DNA of 64,000 nt from Pseudochelatococcus sp047501465 (GTDB lineage Bacteria; Pseudomonadota; Alphaproteobacteria; Rhizobiales; Beijerinckiaceae): the NCBI RefSeq assembly GCF_047501465.1, contig NZ_JAZDRL010000001.1, positions 248,001 to 312,000 of the forward strand, read 5' to 3'. The position numbers and the translations under genes are program-made. Below the pieces are notes generated by a model. It worked only from the letters and a program-made list of their open reading frames with translations, was not told where the DNA came from and did not search any database. Within the stretch, counting starts at the first letter, position 1. Each line of letters opens with the position of its first letter. This document shows, piece after piece, positions 1 to 7,915 of the stretch.

Positions 1-324
1 TTTATTGGAAGTTACTAGCGTTAACCCTGCTGCGCGCCAAGCTTCAATGCCGCCTTCTAGATTATAGATATCCAGGCTGGGGTCTTCTGCCAACAGCTTT
101 TCGCATGCCGAACCACCACGCCCGCCTTTGCGGCAATGGATCACCAGCTTCTTGCCTGTATAATCCGGCAATGCTGCCTTACTCACTCTACTCAGCGGCA
201 TTAAAGTTGCGCCCTGAATGTTCTCGGCGGCATATTCCGCCGGTTCGCGGACATCCACCAGCACGGCTTGCCGGGTTTCCAGCCATTGCTTAAGTGTGTT
301 CGCATCGATTGTTTTGAGCGCCAT
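1..324 (-). CDS. Rhodanese-domain protein (3' end cut by window)
   Basis: A single rhodanese domain, 108 codons visible and open to the window edge. Rhodaneses move sulfane sulfur through a persulfide on an active-site cysteine. That cysteine is Cys64, in a CRKGGRG loop after a beta strand, and the DVREPAEY motif near residue 24 is the usual domain entry. The start ATG at 324 follows a GAGGAACCT ribosome-binding site. The gene lies 29 bases downstream of the ArsR-type regulator on the same strand, so the two probably share a transcript and a role in sulfide/persulfide handling. No signal peptide is visible, so it is likely cytoplasmic. The stop codon is outside the window. Confidence 0.88.
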   Translation of the reverse strand, partial: MALKTIDANTLKQWLETRQAVLVDVREPAEYAAENIQGATLMPLSRVSKAALPDYTGKKLVIHCRKGGRGGSACEKLLAEDPSLDIYNLEGGIEAWRAAGLTLVTSNK

Positions 325-353
325 TATTTTAGGTTCCTCTAATTTAGTTATGC

Positions 354-668
354 CTAGCGGCAATAAATCAGATACAGCACAGAAAGCAGCGCCTGCGCTT
401 CCATGCTGCAAATGCGGTAATAGACCATCAGTCCGCGCTTATCCGAGCTCACCAGCCCGGCCTCGCGAAGCTTGGCTAGATGCTGAGACAATGCTGATTG
501 CGATAAACCAACAGTTTCCGATAGCTGGCCTACGGTCTTTTCGCCGGAAACCAGATTGCAAAGCACCATAAGGCGATTGGCGTTGGCAAGCTGCTTAAGT
601 AGCGCTTCAGCTTGCGCGGAATTCTTTTGCATTAGCTCGATGGTATTTGGTGTGCTTGTGTTGTTCAT
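354..668 (-). CDS. ArsR-family repressor, BigR/SqrR-like persulfide sensor
   Basis: A 104-aa winged-helix ArsR/SmtB protein with its recognition helix in VGLSQSALSQHLAKLREAG (about residues 53-71). It lacks a metal-binding CxC in that helix. Instead Cys37 (VLCNLV) and Cys103 (IYCR) lie 66 residues apart, the spacing of the paired sensor cysteines in BigR (42/108) and SqrR (41/107), which form a polysulfide bridge. A further Cys87 is present. A downstream rhodanese and a divergent AhpD-like gene fit a sulfur or redox regulon. The ATG at 668 lies only about 10 bases from a palindrome that probably serves as operator and promoter, so the mRNA may be nearly leaderless; Met14 is an alternative start. 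The sensing role is inferred. Confidence 0.82.
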   Translation of the reverse strand: MNNTSTPNTIELMQKNSAQAEALLKQLANANRLMVLCNLVSGEKTVGQLSETVGLSQSALSQHLAKLREAGLVSSDKRGLMVYYRICSMEAQALLSVLYLIYCR

Positions 669-669
669 G

Positions 670-703
670 TTGACATAATATTAGAGTCATCTAATATGGT
701 CAA
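670..703 (+). promoter_or_regulatory. Divergent promoter with palindromic operator
   Basis: A sigma70-like promoter reads rightward: TTGACA at 670-675, 16-base spacer, TAATAT at 692-697. An inverted repeat, ATATTAGA (678-685) and TCTAATAT (690-697), covers its -10 element and the region just upstream of the regulator start. Outer arms TTGAC and GTCAA extend the symmetry. It is the obvious binding site for the adjacent ArsR-type repressor, controlling both divergent units. Confidence 0.7.
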
Positions 704-733
704 CAGGTTTTTCATTGGAGAATGAGGTCAGTT

Positions 734-1087
734 ATGGAAAAGAATTACCCCGAAATCACCAAGCGCATTAGCAACAACATGAAAGTGCTGCGTAAAGATA
801 TCGCTGACACCATGCAGGGCTTCTCTGCCATGGCGCAGGCTGCGACAAAGGACGGCGCGCTTGATAAAAAAACCAAAGAGTTCATAGCTCTCGCTATCGG
901 CATTTCCTCTCGTTGCGACGGCTGTATCGGTTTTCACTCCGAAGCACTAGTGAGGCTTGGCGCAACCCGCGAAGAGTTTGAGGAAGTGCTGGGCATGGCG
1001 GTCTACATGGGCGGTGGACCATCGCTGATGTACGCGGCAGATGCCATGATGGCTTTTGAACAGTTTAAAGCGAAGGTGACAGCATAA
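734..1087 (+). CDS. Carboxymuconolactone decarboxylase/AhpD-like protein
   Basis: A 117-aa, all-helical AhpD-like protein. The CxxC redox pair is Cys61-Cys64 in SSRCDGCIGFH with the conserved His68 following, the pattern of AhpD alkylhydroperoxidase-like CMD-family members that use cysteine redox chemistry. I chose the ATG at 734, which has GAGGT 7 bases upstream; the ATG at 722 sits too close to its GGAG. It is expressed from the palindromic promoter shared with the ArsR-type repressor, so it is probably induced by the same signal (peroxide or persulfide stress is inferred). The substrate cannot be told from sequence. Confidence 0.85.
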   Translation: MEKNYPEITKRISNNMKVLRKDIADTMQGFSAMAQAATKDGALDKKTKEFIALAIGISSRCDGCIGFHSEALVRLGATREEFEEVLGMAVYMGGGPSLMYAADAMMAFEQFKAKVTA

Positions 1088-1354
1088 GCTGAAAACAATA
1101 GTCTCCACTGTCTGTTGAGCGGCTAAATGTGCTGAGCGCCGGGGTCTCTGAAATCATCTGCAGTCGTATCTGTGGTGACTGCCCTGTTATGGCTAGCGGG
1201 TATTTATTCATGATGCGAGGTTCAAGCTTCTGATATTGCCATCGCTAAATGTCACTGATGCGTGCTGCTATTGCAGCCACATCAGAGCCGCCCTGAAATC
1301 GCCTATCTATTAAGCTTTAGTTTACCAGTTATATGCCAGCTATTTGGGATATTA

Positions 1355-2482
1355 CTATCCATCTAACGCATGCTGGGCGCGTGATGAGCGTATAAGCTTG
1401 CTCGTGTAACTTAGCGGGTCCTCAAGCCATGGCATTTCCTGCCATGCTTTGGGGACAGGCAAGGTATTGATCGCTTCAATCAGTGGTGCCTGAGGCACGC
1501 GGGTGTATCGTCGGCTCATGCTATCGACCGCATGTCCAAGAATTTGATCCTTTATATACGGATGAATCCCGTTGATGACGAGCTGGGTTGAGACGCTATG
1601 CCTTGCCGTATAGGGGCTTATATTGGCGATGCCGCTGCGTTTTCTTGCTCCCAGTATTGCGGTTTTTATCTGCCCGCCGCCATCTTCATTTAATGGGTAG
1701 GGTTTCCCCTTGTAAGTGCGGAAGAGGATGCCTCCTCTTTGCGATAGAGATGCAAATAGGGGGACAATAAACTCGTGCATCGGGACCCCTCTGGGTTCTC
1801 CCGTTTTGGATGACTGAATAGTGATCCAGCGCTGTTCTATATCAATGTCCTCAGCCTCCAGGCAGAAAAGCTCAATGGGCCGCATGCCTGTATAAAACAG
1901 GGCGGTCATTACCATGGCCGGCGCCGGGCTCATTAACGAGATAAAGCCTGATGCGATATCATAGGATATCGGTGTGCTTCCTGCCCGTGTTGTTCTGGAA
2001 CGGTTGGCTGTTCCTTTTTGCTTACGTGGACGCTGCCATGTCCGCTTATCTGCCCAGCCATTAATGACAGCATGATTCCAGATCGCGATGAACGGCGAAT
2101 GGCACTGCCTGTTCCGTGTTTCAGGAGTTGCTTCCGGGTAAAGTGTTCTGGCGGCTTCATCCAGATCATTTTGTGTAATGGTATGAAGGGTGCGCCCCTG
2201 AAAATGGACGGCCAGTCCCGCTGGCTTGCCAGTGCTCTTTTTGATTTCAAGAATAAAACGCTGGGAACCGCCGGCTGATATGTATGAATCAGCTGCTTCC
2301 TCAAAGGAAATAACAGACTTTTTGCCAAATATGCTTTCTGTCAGAAGGCGGTTTTCGATTTGCGTTCGTATCGCTTCGGCTGCTTTCCTGTTGCTCGTGC
2401 CAGTAGATTCGAAAACGCTCTGTTTTCTGATTGTCCCGCGTACGTACCAGATCTTGCCTCTGAGTGTGAGAATGAGGGGCAT
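1355..2482 (-). CDS. int: Phage tyrosine recombinase (integrase)
   Basis: A 375-aa tyrosine recombinase. The catalytic set is visible: Arg201 (TGMRPIEL), Lys226 (SKTG), Arg294 in YTARHS, His317 (LGHAV) and the nucleophile Tyr326 (RRYTR). The first box II histidine is replaced by Tyr291, a variation that occurs in the family. The N-terminus has the WYVRGTIRKQSVFESTGT segment typical of phage integrases with a small arm-binding domain. It reads toward the left prophage end and presumably carries out integration and excision there. Its first 142 bases overlap the excisionase-like gene in another frame. The length is normal and the gene looks functional. Confidence 0.92.
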   Translation of the reverse strand: MPLILTLRGKIWYVRGTIRKQSVFESTGTSNRKAAEAIRTQIENRLLTESIFGKKSVISFEEAADSYISAGGSQRFILEIKKSTGKPAGLAVHFQGRTLHTITQNDLDEAARTLYPEATPETRNRQCHSPFIAIWNHAVINGWADKRTWQRPRKQKGTANRSRTTRAGSTPISYDIASGFISLMSPAPAMVMTALFYTGMRPIELFCLEAEDIDIEQRWITIQSSKTGEPRGVPMHEFIVPLFASLSQRGGILFRTYKGKPYPLNEDGGGQIKTAILGARKRSGIANISPYTARHSVSTQLVINGIHPYIKDQILGHAVDSMSRRYTRVPQAPLIEAINTLPVPKAWQEMPWLEDPLSYTSKLIRSSRAQHALDG

Positions 2483-2679
2483 CTGACTTTATCCCATATT
2501 GCAAGTATATCATTTTCGGTGAATAAATAGTCCCGCCCAACTATCGAGCAGTTCCCGGTTTTTTTGGCTATGCGCGAGAGAGTGCGTGGGTTTATTCTCA
2601 TGTAGGTTGCTGTTTCACGTAGGTTTAATACTTTCCCGAGTGGACCGTGGTTGTGATTTTTCAATTCGAAATCGTCCAT
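2341..2679 (-). CDS. Excisionase-like helix-turn-helix protein
   Basis: A 112-aa protein with a MerR/HTH_17-type DNA-binding fold in the first 65 residues: NLRETATYMRINPRTLSRIA, then a GRDYLFTENDI wing as in excisionase-type domains. The last 47 residues are basic and lie within the integrase coding region in a different frame, giving an unusually long overlap. Position just upstream of int on the same strand is typical for a directionality factor. The start ATG at 2679 opens the longest frame. The excision role is inferred from fold and place. Confidence 0.65.
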   Translation of the reverse strand: MDDFELKNHNHGPLGKVLNLRETATYMRINPRTLSRIAKKTGNCSIVGRDYLFTENDILAIWDKVRCPSFSHSEARSGTYAGQSENRAFSNLLARATGKQPKRYERKSKTAF

Positions 2680-2751
2680 TTTAGGCTCTTTAATCGTTCT
2701 GTTCCTGGTGTTTGTGCGTCTTATGTGCGTCTGCGATAGCCGTTTGATGGC

Positions 2752-3417
2752 CTAACGGCTGGCAAGAGCTTGTGGGCAGTATTGCTTGAGACGGTTCAGC
2801 CATAGATCGGCAGCCTTGGGCCATGGCAGGGGTTTGATACGTGGACCGCGAACTGGTTCAGCCTGTTCGATGTGGTCCCCCCATGATCGCGAGCAGGGGC
2901 GCATCAGGTCGCGTTTTTCAGTCGCCAGCATTCGAAGATCCATAGTCATGATCTTCATGCGAACAGCTGCCGGGGGAGGCGGCAGGTTGGCAGCTTGCCA
3001 TATGGCAAGATCAATCATGTCCCGGAGAGCTCCCATGACATGCCTGATGTTGTGCCCTTCATTGCCAACGCCGCTCACGCAACCAAGTCTGGCTAATGCG
3101 GTGACTACAGGTGTGGGGATGTCGCCAATATAGGCTTCATGTGCATCATGCAGCAGAAAGTATGCAGCCAGATCCAACCGTCTGGTTTCCTGGTAGATGG
3201 CATCGGCTCCAAGCGCACAATGCTGGGCAATGGAGTAGAAACTTTCAGTTGCGCCATTGAAGCGCGTCTGACGAGCCAGCTGGGGCGCTATGTCATGAAC
3301 GAAGTCAATTTGTTCAGCTGCGGGAGATAAAAGGGAAAACATCCTGCCCGAGGCCGTCTGTATACAGCTGCTATCATAGGATGTTGCATCGTTATGGTAT
3401 TCATGCCGGCAGCTCAT
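2752..3417 (-). CDS. HD-domain phosphohydrolase, phage YfbR-like type
   Basis: A 221-aa HD-domain protein of the kind common in phage early regions. The metal-site residues are seen as His66 (YSIAQHC), His90-Asp91 (LLHDAHEAYIGD) and a later Asp160 (MTMDLRML). It begins with the IQTASGRMFSLL stretch that opens these proteins. I chose the ATG at 3417 because GGAGGG stands about 6 bases upstream and the region further upstream does not resemble the family. Relatives are 5'-deoxynucleotidases or related phosphatases that alter nucleotide pools; the exact substrate is unknown. It belongs to the leftward early operon. Confidence 0.75.
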   Translation of the reverse strand: MSCRHEYHNDATSYDSSCIQTASGRMFSLLSPAAEQIDFVHDIAPQLARQTRFNGATESFYSIAQHCALGADAIYQETRRLDLAAYFLLHDAHEAYIGDIPTPVVTALARLGCVSGVGNEGHNIRHVMGALRDMIDLAIWQAANLPPPPAAVRMKIMTMDLRMLATEKRDLMRPCSRSWGDHIEQAEPVRGPRIKPLPWPKAADLWLNRLKQYCPQALASR

Positions 3418-3434
3418 GCCACCCTCCGTGATAT

Positions 3435-3524
3435 TTACGTACAAATGAGCGAGAAGACGCCGACAGCCGTTATGACGATGGCAACGGCAGCAAGATCGAT
3501 CAGATCGCGTATGCAGCCACTCAT
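3435..3524 (-). CDS. Possible 29-aa single-span membrane peptide
   Basis: A short frame starting MSGCIRDLIDLAAVAIVITA and ending in a hydrophobic stretch that could form one membrane span. It ends 17 bases before the HD-domain gene on the same strand and so would fit the leftward early operon. The upstream ribosome-binding site is weak (GAGAT). Small phage membrane peptides are common, but coding is not proven. Confidence 0.25.
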   Translation of the reverse strand: MSGCIRDLIDLAAVAIVITAVGVFSLICT

Positions 3525-3614
3525 CGGTGTATCTCGATAAATGCTGTTGCGATTTCACGCGATGTACTTGCAGTATGAGTAGACTTTTCTGCCGAATGAT
3601 AATGTGAGAGCGCT

Positions 3615-3863
3615 TCAGCAGAAGGCATTTATCAATTCCTCCTGAGAGGCGCGCAGTATCGCGTATTCGCGTGCATCCTCGATATGCTCAATAATTTCAG
3701 TGCTGGTAAATCCGGCATTGATGAGGTCTTCAGCGGTGCAGGAACCATTGCAGGCTGTCGTCTCCCGCAGTGTGTCGCCCATCCTGGTGATGGTTGCCAT
3801 AACGAATTCGATGCTGTTTTCTGCTGATTGGTGGCACGAGTCAGATTGGCGCATACTTTCCAT
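3615..3863 (-). CDS. Hypothetical phage early protein
   Basis: An 82-aa acidic, helical protein I do not recognise. It is the first gene after the leftward operator/promoter group at 3909-3947, so it is likely transcribed early and kept silent by the S24 repressor. It has five cysteines without a clear zinc pattern. The first ATG at 3863 abuts a GGGG; a second ATG nine bases later has better spacing and may be the true start. Confidence 0.55.
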   Translation of the reverse strand: MESMRQSDSCHQSAENSIEFVMATITRMGDTLRETTACNGSCTAEDLINAGFTSTEIIEHIEDAREYAILRASQEELINAFC

Positions 3864-3908
3864 CCCCTGGTGTTATCTTGATGCGGGTTGATGGAAGTAG
3901 GCTATATC

Positions 3909-3947
3909 GGTATAATTACCCCGTCAACTAAAAACGGTAATTTTACC
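3909..3947 (-). promoter_or_regulatory. Leftward operator pair (OL-like)
   Basis: Two repressor-type half-palindromes, GGTATAATTACC at 3909-3920 and GGTAATTTTACC at 3936-3947, centres 27 bases apart. A TTGACG element (complement of 3922-3927) lies between them, and a TATAGC-like -10 can be placed 15 bases further left, so the first operator falls inside the promoter spacer. The same motif recurs upstream of the repressor gene. This looks like a lambda OL equivalent controlling the leftward early genes. Confidence 0.6.
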
Positions 3948-4070
3948 TATTTAGGTGTGAGTGACCTCGCCCCCTGAAGTTTGTTCTGGCTATTTAAAAG
4001 TTGGAATATTCCGCTTAAGACTTCGCTTTGAGGCACATGTCCGGGACATGTTAGAGCAGGCTATAAATCA

Positions 4071-4700
4071 TTAAAGCTCAAGCAAAGTCCTGCGTACGCG
4101 ACCCACCACTGTGACGGGGCTATTGGGAAAAATCGGTTCGTGGGCAGGATTTGTGGAGACTGGCTCGAATCTGTCCGGATTGCTGCGGTAGCGTTTATAG
4201 GTTGCCTCACCTTGCTCCGTGATGACAACATAGCATCCACCAGAGCATAGATCCGTTTCCCTGCGATTAATCAGGATGCGTGATCCGGGAGGGGACAGGC
4301 GATCCATTGAGTCGCCGGTTACTTCCAGTGCAATCCAGTCTCCTTTGGGGAGCCCGGCTACCGGAATCCGTAAGGCTTCGCCGGGATGCTCAATGTCACA
4401 GACAGACTCGAACTTTCCTGCGCTGACCCATGATATGAGAGGGACGAGCGTCATGGAAGTTGTGGGCGTTGCCGTTTCCGGGCCGACGCCTGTCATCAGC
4501 CATTCAACGGATACATCGAGCACCCGTGCCAGTTCAGCGATCGTATCAGTGCTGACGCCGCGGCGACCGCCGTTTTTAATGGCTCGCTCAATGTTGCGTA
4601 TCGCGTCGGGACGCTCCGCAAGTCTTGAGGCTGCGGTCTTGTTCAGTCCCAGTTTTTCGAGCCGGTAGTTTATCCGGGCAAGGATTCCCTGAAGTTCCAT
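4071..4700 (-). CDS. Phage repressor, XRE HTH plus S24 LexA-like peptidase
   Basis: A 209-aa cI-like repressor. An XRE-type DNA-binding domain covers about residues 1-70 (LNKTAASRLAERPDAIRNIERA) and a LexA/UmuD-type S24 self-cleavage domain follows. The Ala94-Gly95 scissile bond (WVSAGKF), Ser131 (GDSM) and Lys169 (ATYKRY) are all present, so RecA-stimulated autocleavage, and hence SOS induction, is likely. I chose the ATG at 4700; longer versions would translate through the operators. No clear Shine-Dalgarno precedes it. Operators lie at both ends of the gene, as in lambda immunity regions. Confidence 0.88.
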   Translation of the reverse strand: MELQGILARINYRLEKLGLNKTAASRLAERPDAIRNIERAIKNGGRRGVSTDTIAELARVLDVSVEWLMTGVGPETATPTTSMTLVPLISWVSAGKFESVCDIEHPGEALRIPVAGLPKGDWIALEVTGDSMDRLSPPGSRILINRRETDLCSGGCYVVITEQGEATYKRYRSNPDRFEPVSTNPAHEPIFPNSPVTVVGRVRRTLLEL

Positions 4701-4705
4701 GGTGC

Positions 4706-4781
4706 GGTAATTTAACCGATAATGCGGGCTGTTTATAGCGGCAATTTTACCGTTGACAATTGAGGTAATAATACCGATATT
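4706..4781. promoter_or_regulatory. OR-like region: three operators and back-to-back promoters
   Basis: Operators GGTAATTTAACC (4706-4717), GGCAATTTTACC (4740-4751) and GGTAATAATACC (4764-4775) lie between the repressor and the rightward genes. Rightward promoter: TTGACA 4753-4758, 17-base spacer containing the third operator, GATATT 4776-4781. Leftward promoter for the repressor: TTGTCA (complement of 4754-4759), 16-base spacer containing the middle operator, TATAAA (complement of 4732-4737). The first operator sits between that start site and the repressor ATG, which would allow negative autoregulation. Confidence 0.7.
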
Positions 4782-4908
4782 TGTTGCCGTGTCTACTTGG
4801 TCCATTGAAAACACGCGTTATGGCCGGGTCGATGTGCATTTCCATTCTGATATCGGAGTAATCCCATGATGCGTAAAGCATCTGAATTGCATGGCACGAG
4901 GTAGTCCC

Positions 4909-5229
4909 ATGGCAGGAATGACCTCGCTTGCATTCATAACAAGGGTGCTGGCTCGCCGCGAATATCGCCAGCGGGTGGTTGCGCATCTGAAGATGCTCAA
5001 ACGCGCCCATCGTTCTCATGCGCAGGACCTTACGCTTTCAGAGGAAGAGCGTGTGTATCATGACATTGCCAGTCGTGATTGCCAGGTTCTGGCAGATCTC
5101 TACCGGCGGGCGGAGCATCCGTATCAGAATGTTGAGGAAAGCTGGCAGGATACCTTCAAGTGGCGTCCACCGTTAAGGGTTTCAGATGGCCCGTTTTCTT
5201 CGCCTGCTGAACTGTGCGTGGAGAGTTGA
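4909..5229 (+). CDS. Hypothetical phage early protein
   Basis: A 106-aa basic, mostly helical protein that I do not recognise; it has no clear motif. The ATG at 4909 is preferred over 4891 because GAGGT stands 7 bases upstream. It is the first gene after the rightward promoter, and its stop lies just before the start of the primase gene, so it is translationally close to the replication genes. A role in replication or regulation is possible but only by position. Confidence 0.65.
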   Translation: MAGMTSLAFITRVLARREYRQRVVAHLKMLKRAHRSHAQDLTLSEEERVYHDIASRDCQVLADLYRRAEHPYQNVEESWQDTFKWRPPLRVSDGPFSSPAELCVES

Positions 5230-5231
5230 TC

Positions 5232-6410
5232 ATGGCTCGCATTCCCGATGCCGTGCTCGATGATCTGCGCGCACGCAATCCGGTACATGAAGTTGCTGGC
5301 CGCTATGTAGCGCTGCGCAACAAAGGCAACCGCTGGGTTGGTCCTTGCCCGATTTGCTCGAGCAACACTTCTTCGCGCACAGCGTGTCGCTTTGAAGCGA
5401 GTGCTGACAAGTGGGTTTGTGCTGTCTGCTGTGATGGTGGCGACGTAATACGCCTGATCGAGTGCATCGAGGGTCGGGGCTTTCGCGAAGCAGTTGAGGC
5501 TTTGGTGGGTGATGCAGAACCGGATCCTGCTGAGGCGTCACGGCGGGCAGCTGAACGTGCCAAGCGTAAGGAGATGGATGAGCGTGAGGTTGCTGAACGG
5601 CGGGAAAAGGAGAGGACACGTTGCCGGGATATCTGGAGAAGCGGTATAGCGTGTCTCCCCGGCTCATCAGCTGCTACTTATCTGCAATTGCGCGGCCTCA
5701 ATGTGCCGGATACGCGATCTCTGCGGTTTGTGCTTGAGGTGCCGTATTTCCATCCTGGACCAGATGGCAAGGCGCGACTGATTTATAGTGGCCCTGCAAT
5801 GCTTGCGGCTATTCAGGATGCTATATGTATTTTTCGCGGTTTGCATATCACCTGGATCGATCTGGACCAACCTGATGGCAAGGCATTGATCGTTGATCCT
5901 GAGACCGGCGAGCAATTGCCTGCGAAGAAAGTGCGTGGCGTCAAACAGGGCAATGCCATCAGGTTGATATCCGGTTGCGAAAGTCCTTCCCGGCTGGTGC
6001 TGGGAGAGGGCGTTGAGACGGTTCTATCACCATGGACGGCCATGCATCGCGCGGGGCATGACCTTTCGCAGACAGCATTCTGGTCCTCAGTTGATCTAGG
6101 CAACCTTGGCGGACGAGCATTGGAGACGGTGCCGCATCCGGTCGAAACTGGCCGTAATGGCGCGCCACGTCGCATGCCCGGACCGGTGCCTGATATGTCG
6201 GTTGCCGGAATGGCCATTCCTGACAGCGTGACCGATATCGTGTTGCTCGGCGATGGCGACAGTGATCGTTTCCTGACCGGGACAACCCTGCGTCGCGCAG
6301 CACAAAGATTTGCAGCTCCGGGGCGTACCATTCGTCTGGCATGGGCACGTGACGGGTATGACTTCAATGACATGCTGAGAAATGCTGTGGAGGCAAAGCA
6401 TGAGCAATGA
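5232..6410 (+). CDS. Phage primase-like protein (CHC2 zinc finger, Toprim)
   Basis: A 392-aa primase-type protein. The N-terminal zinc finger is Cys39/Cys42 and Cys63/Cys66 (CPIC and CAVC) followed by GGDVIRLIE, as in DnaG-type CHC2 domains. After a charged linker comes a Toprim domain with Glu259/Glu262 (GEGVET) and Asp341/Asp343 (LLGDGDSD). This is the layout of P4- and DUF7146-type phage primases. The ATG at 5232 has GGAGAG 6 bases upstream, better than the GTG at 5214. Its 3' end overlaps the helicase gene, so the two are probably made together for prophage replication. Confidence 0.85.
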   Translation: MARIPDAVLDDLRARNPVHEVAGRYVALRNKGNRWVGPCPICSSNTSSRTACRFEASADKWVCAVCCDGGDVIRLIECIEGRGFREAVEALVGDAEPDPAEASRRAAERAKRKEMDEREVAERREKERTRCRDIWRSGIACLPGSSAATYLQLRGLNVPDTRSLRFVLEVPYFHPGPDGKARLIYSGPAMLAAIQDAICIFRGLHITWIDLDQPDGKALIVDPETGEQLPAKKVRGVKQGNAIRLISGCESPSRLVLGEGVETVLSPWTAMHRAGHDLSQTAFWSSVDLGNLGGRALETVPHPVETGRNGAPRRMPGPVPDMSVAGMAIPDSVTDIVLLGDGDSDRFLTGTTLRRAAQRFAAPGRTIRLAWARDGYDFNDMLRNAVEAKHEQ

Positions 6411-7884
6411 CGCCATCCACGCTATAGCAGCTGCCATCGAGCATGCCGAAATAATCTATGACGGGAGCCACGCCCTGAAAGAGACCGGCCTGACAGGGGT
6501 GGAGAGCCTTTCGCACAAGGCTCCAACAACTCCCAAAACGCGCCCTGCAAAGCCGCGAACCTTTGGCTACAGCGTTGATGAAATCAACCGCGAGCATGCG
6601 CTTGTGCTGATGGGGTCGAAGGCGGTCGTGTATCTGGAGCAACCCGATGCGCCTGTCGAGGACCAGCAGCGAGTGCTGACGCTGGAGGCCTTTCGCGCGT
6701 GGTTTTCCAACCGCTGGACGGAAATCCGTGGTGGCGACGGCAAGATCAAACCCATGACCTGGGCCAATGCATGGCTGGGCGATAAGGGGCGGCGCAGCTA
6801 TCGCGGTATCGAGTTTTATCCGGATACCAATAACGCCAAAGGTCGGTCGGATTATCTCAATCTGTGGTCTGGGTGGTCGGTGAAGCCGGTGCCAAAAGAT
6901 AACGGCTATGCGGTATTTCGCGATCACCTGCTGAACAACGTCTGCCAGAGTAACGAGGCGACGTTTCAATGGGTGTTCGGCTTCTTCGCCCACATGGTGC
7001 AACGCCCGCGTGAACGCCTTGGTGTCGCGCTGGTGATGCGTGGGCGCATGGGGTCTGGCAAGACCAAGGTTGGTGAGGTCTTTGGCTCGCTTTGTCCTCG
7101 ACACTATTTCCTGGTCGATGATCCGCGCTATGTCGTGGGGCAGTTCAACGCGCATATGGCGTCATGTCTTTTGCTGCAGGCTGATGAAGCTGTTTGGGCA
7201 GGTGACAAGGCAGCCGAGGGGCGCTTGAAAGGCCTCGTGACGTCGCCGTTTCAGCAGATCGAGGCCAAGGGTGTTGATCCGATCAGGCTCACCAATTACC
7301 TGCGGCTGATCATGACCTCGAACGAGGGCTGGGTGATCCCGGCGGGCATGGATGAGCGCCGTTTTTGCGTGCTGGATGTCGATCCGCGCTGTGCCCAGAA
7401 CCACGATTATTTCCGGGAGATGGAAGAAGAGCTGAACAATGGCGGGCGCGAGGCTCTGCTTGCAGATCTGATGGCATTTGATCTTGAAAGCGTGAACCTT
7501 CGCCAGATCCCGCGTACGGAAGCGCTGCTTGAGCAGAAGGTACGTTCGTTCGATAGCGTCGAGATGTGGTGGTACGAAGCTCTAATGCGCGGGGCCGTCA
7601 CCCGCGATGGCGAGACGTGGCCTGCCAGTGTGCAAAAGTCCGTGCTGGTGGATGACTATATCGCTGCGGCCGAGCGTATCGGCATCCGTCGCAAGGCGGC
7701 TGAAACAGAGCTCGGCATGAAGCTCTTAAAGCTCGTACCAGGGCTGGAAAGTCGCAAGATCAGCGTGATTGATGAAACGGGTGTCTCGCGCCGACGAAAT
7801 TGCTTCATTTTACCCTCACTGGAAGAGTGTCGTACTGCCTATGCGCAAGCATTGCAGCAGTCAGTGGCATGGCAGGAAACCTGA
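6400..7884 (+). CDS. D5-like SF3 helicase/NTPase (DUF5906 type)
   Basis: A 494-aa phage replication ATPase. Walker A is GRMGSGKT (215-222), Walker B is LLLQADEA (Asp262-Glu263), sensor 1 is MTSNEG (Asn308), and a GMDERRF arginine-finger motif follows near residue 320. This order is that of superfamily 3/D5-type helicases linked to phage and plasmid primases. The ATG at 6400 has GGAGG 7 bases upstream and overlaps the primase stop. It presumably unwinds the origin; the 9-bp repeat field starts about 30 bases after its stop. The N-terminal 200 residues are unassigned. Confidence 0.85.
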   Translation: MSNDAIHAIAAAIEHAEIIYDGSHALKETGLTGVESLSHKAPTTPKTRPAKPRTFGYSVDEINREHALVLMGSKAVVYLEQPDAPVEDQQRVLTLEAFRAWFSNRWTEIRGGDGKIKPMTWANAWLGDKGRRSYRGIEFYPDTNNAKGRSDYLNLWSGWSVKPVPKDNGYAVFRDHLLNNVCQSNEATFQWVFGFFAHMVQRPRERLGVALVMRGRMGSGKTKVGEVFGSLCPRHYFLVDDPRYVVGQFNAHMASCLLLQADEAVWAGDKAAEGRLKGLVTSPFQQIEAKGVDPIRLTNYLRLIMTSNEGWVIPAGMDERRFCVLDVDPRCAQNHDYFREMEEELNNGGREALLADLMAFDLESVNLRQIPRTEALLEQKVRSFDSVEMWWYEALMRGAVTRDGETWPASVQKSVLVDDYIAAAERIGIRRKAAETELGMKLLKLVPGLESRKISVIDETGVSRRRNCFILPSLEECRTAYAQALQQSVAWQET

Positions 7885-7915
7885 CCACGGGAGAGACCGG
7901 GTATGAAGGGGTATA

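Noticed and set aside
1262..1269. GTGCTGCT in the left flank also occurs at the tRNA-Thr 3' end (43879-43886)
   Set aside because: Only 8 bases match and the neighbouring bases differ; too short and too common to be called an att core.
4747..5019. 90-aa minus-strand frame over the rightward promoter
   Set aside because: It spans the operators and is opposed by a better-supported plus-strand gene with a good ribosome-binding site.
5813..7155. Antisense frames of 186 and 263 aa opposite the primase and helicase genes
   Set aside because: No domain features; the sense strand has complete primase and helicase motifs.
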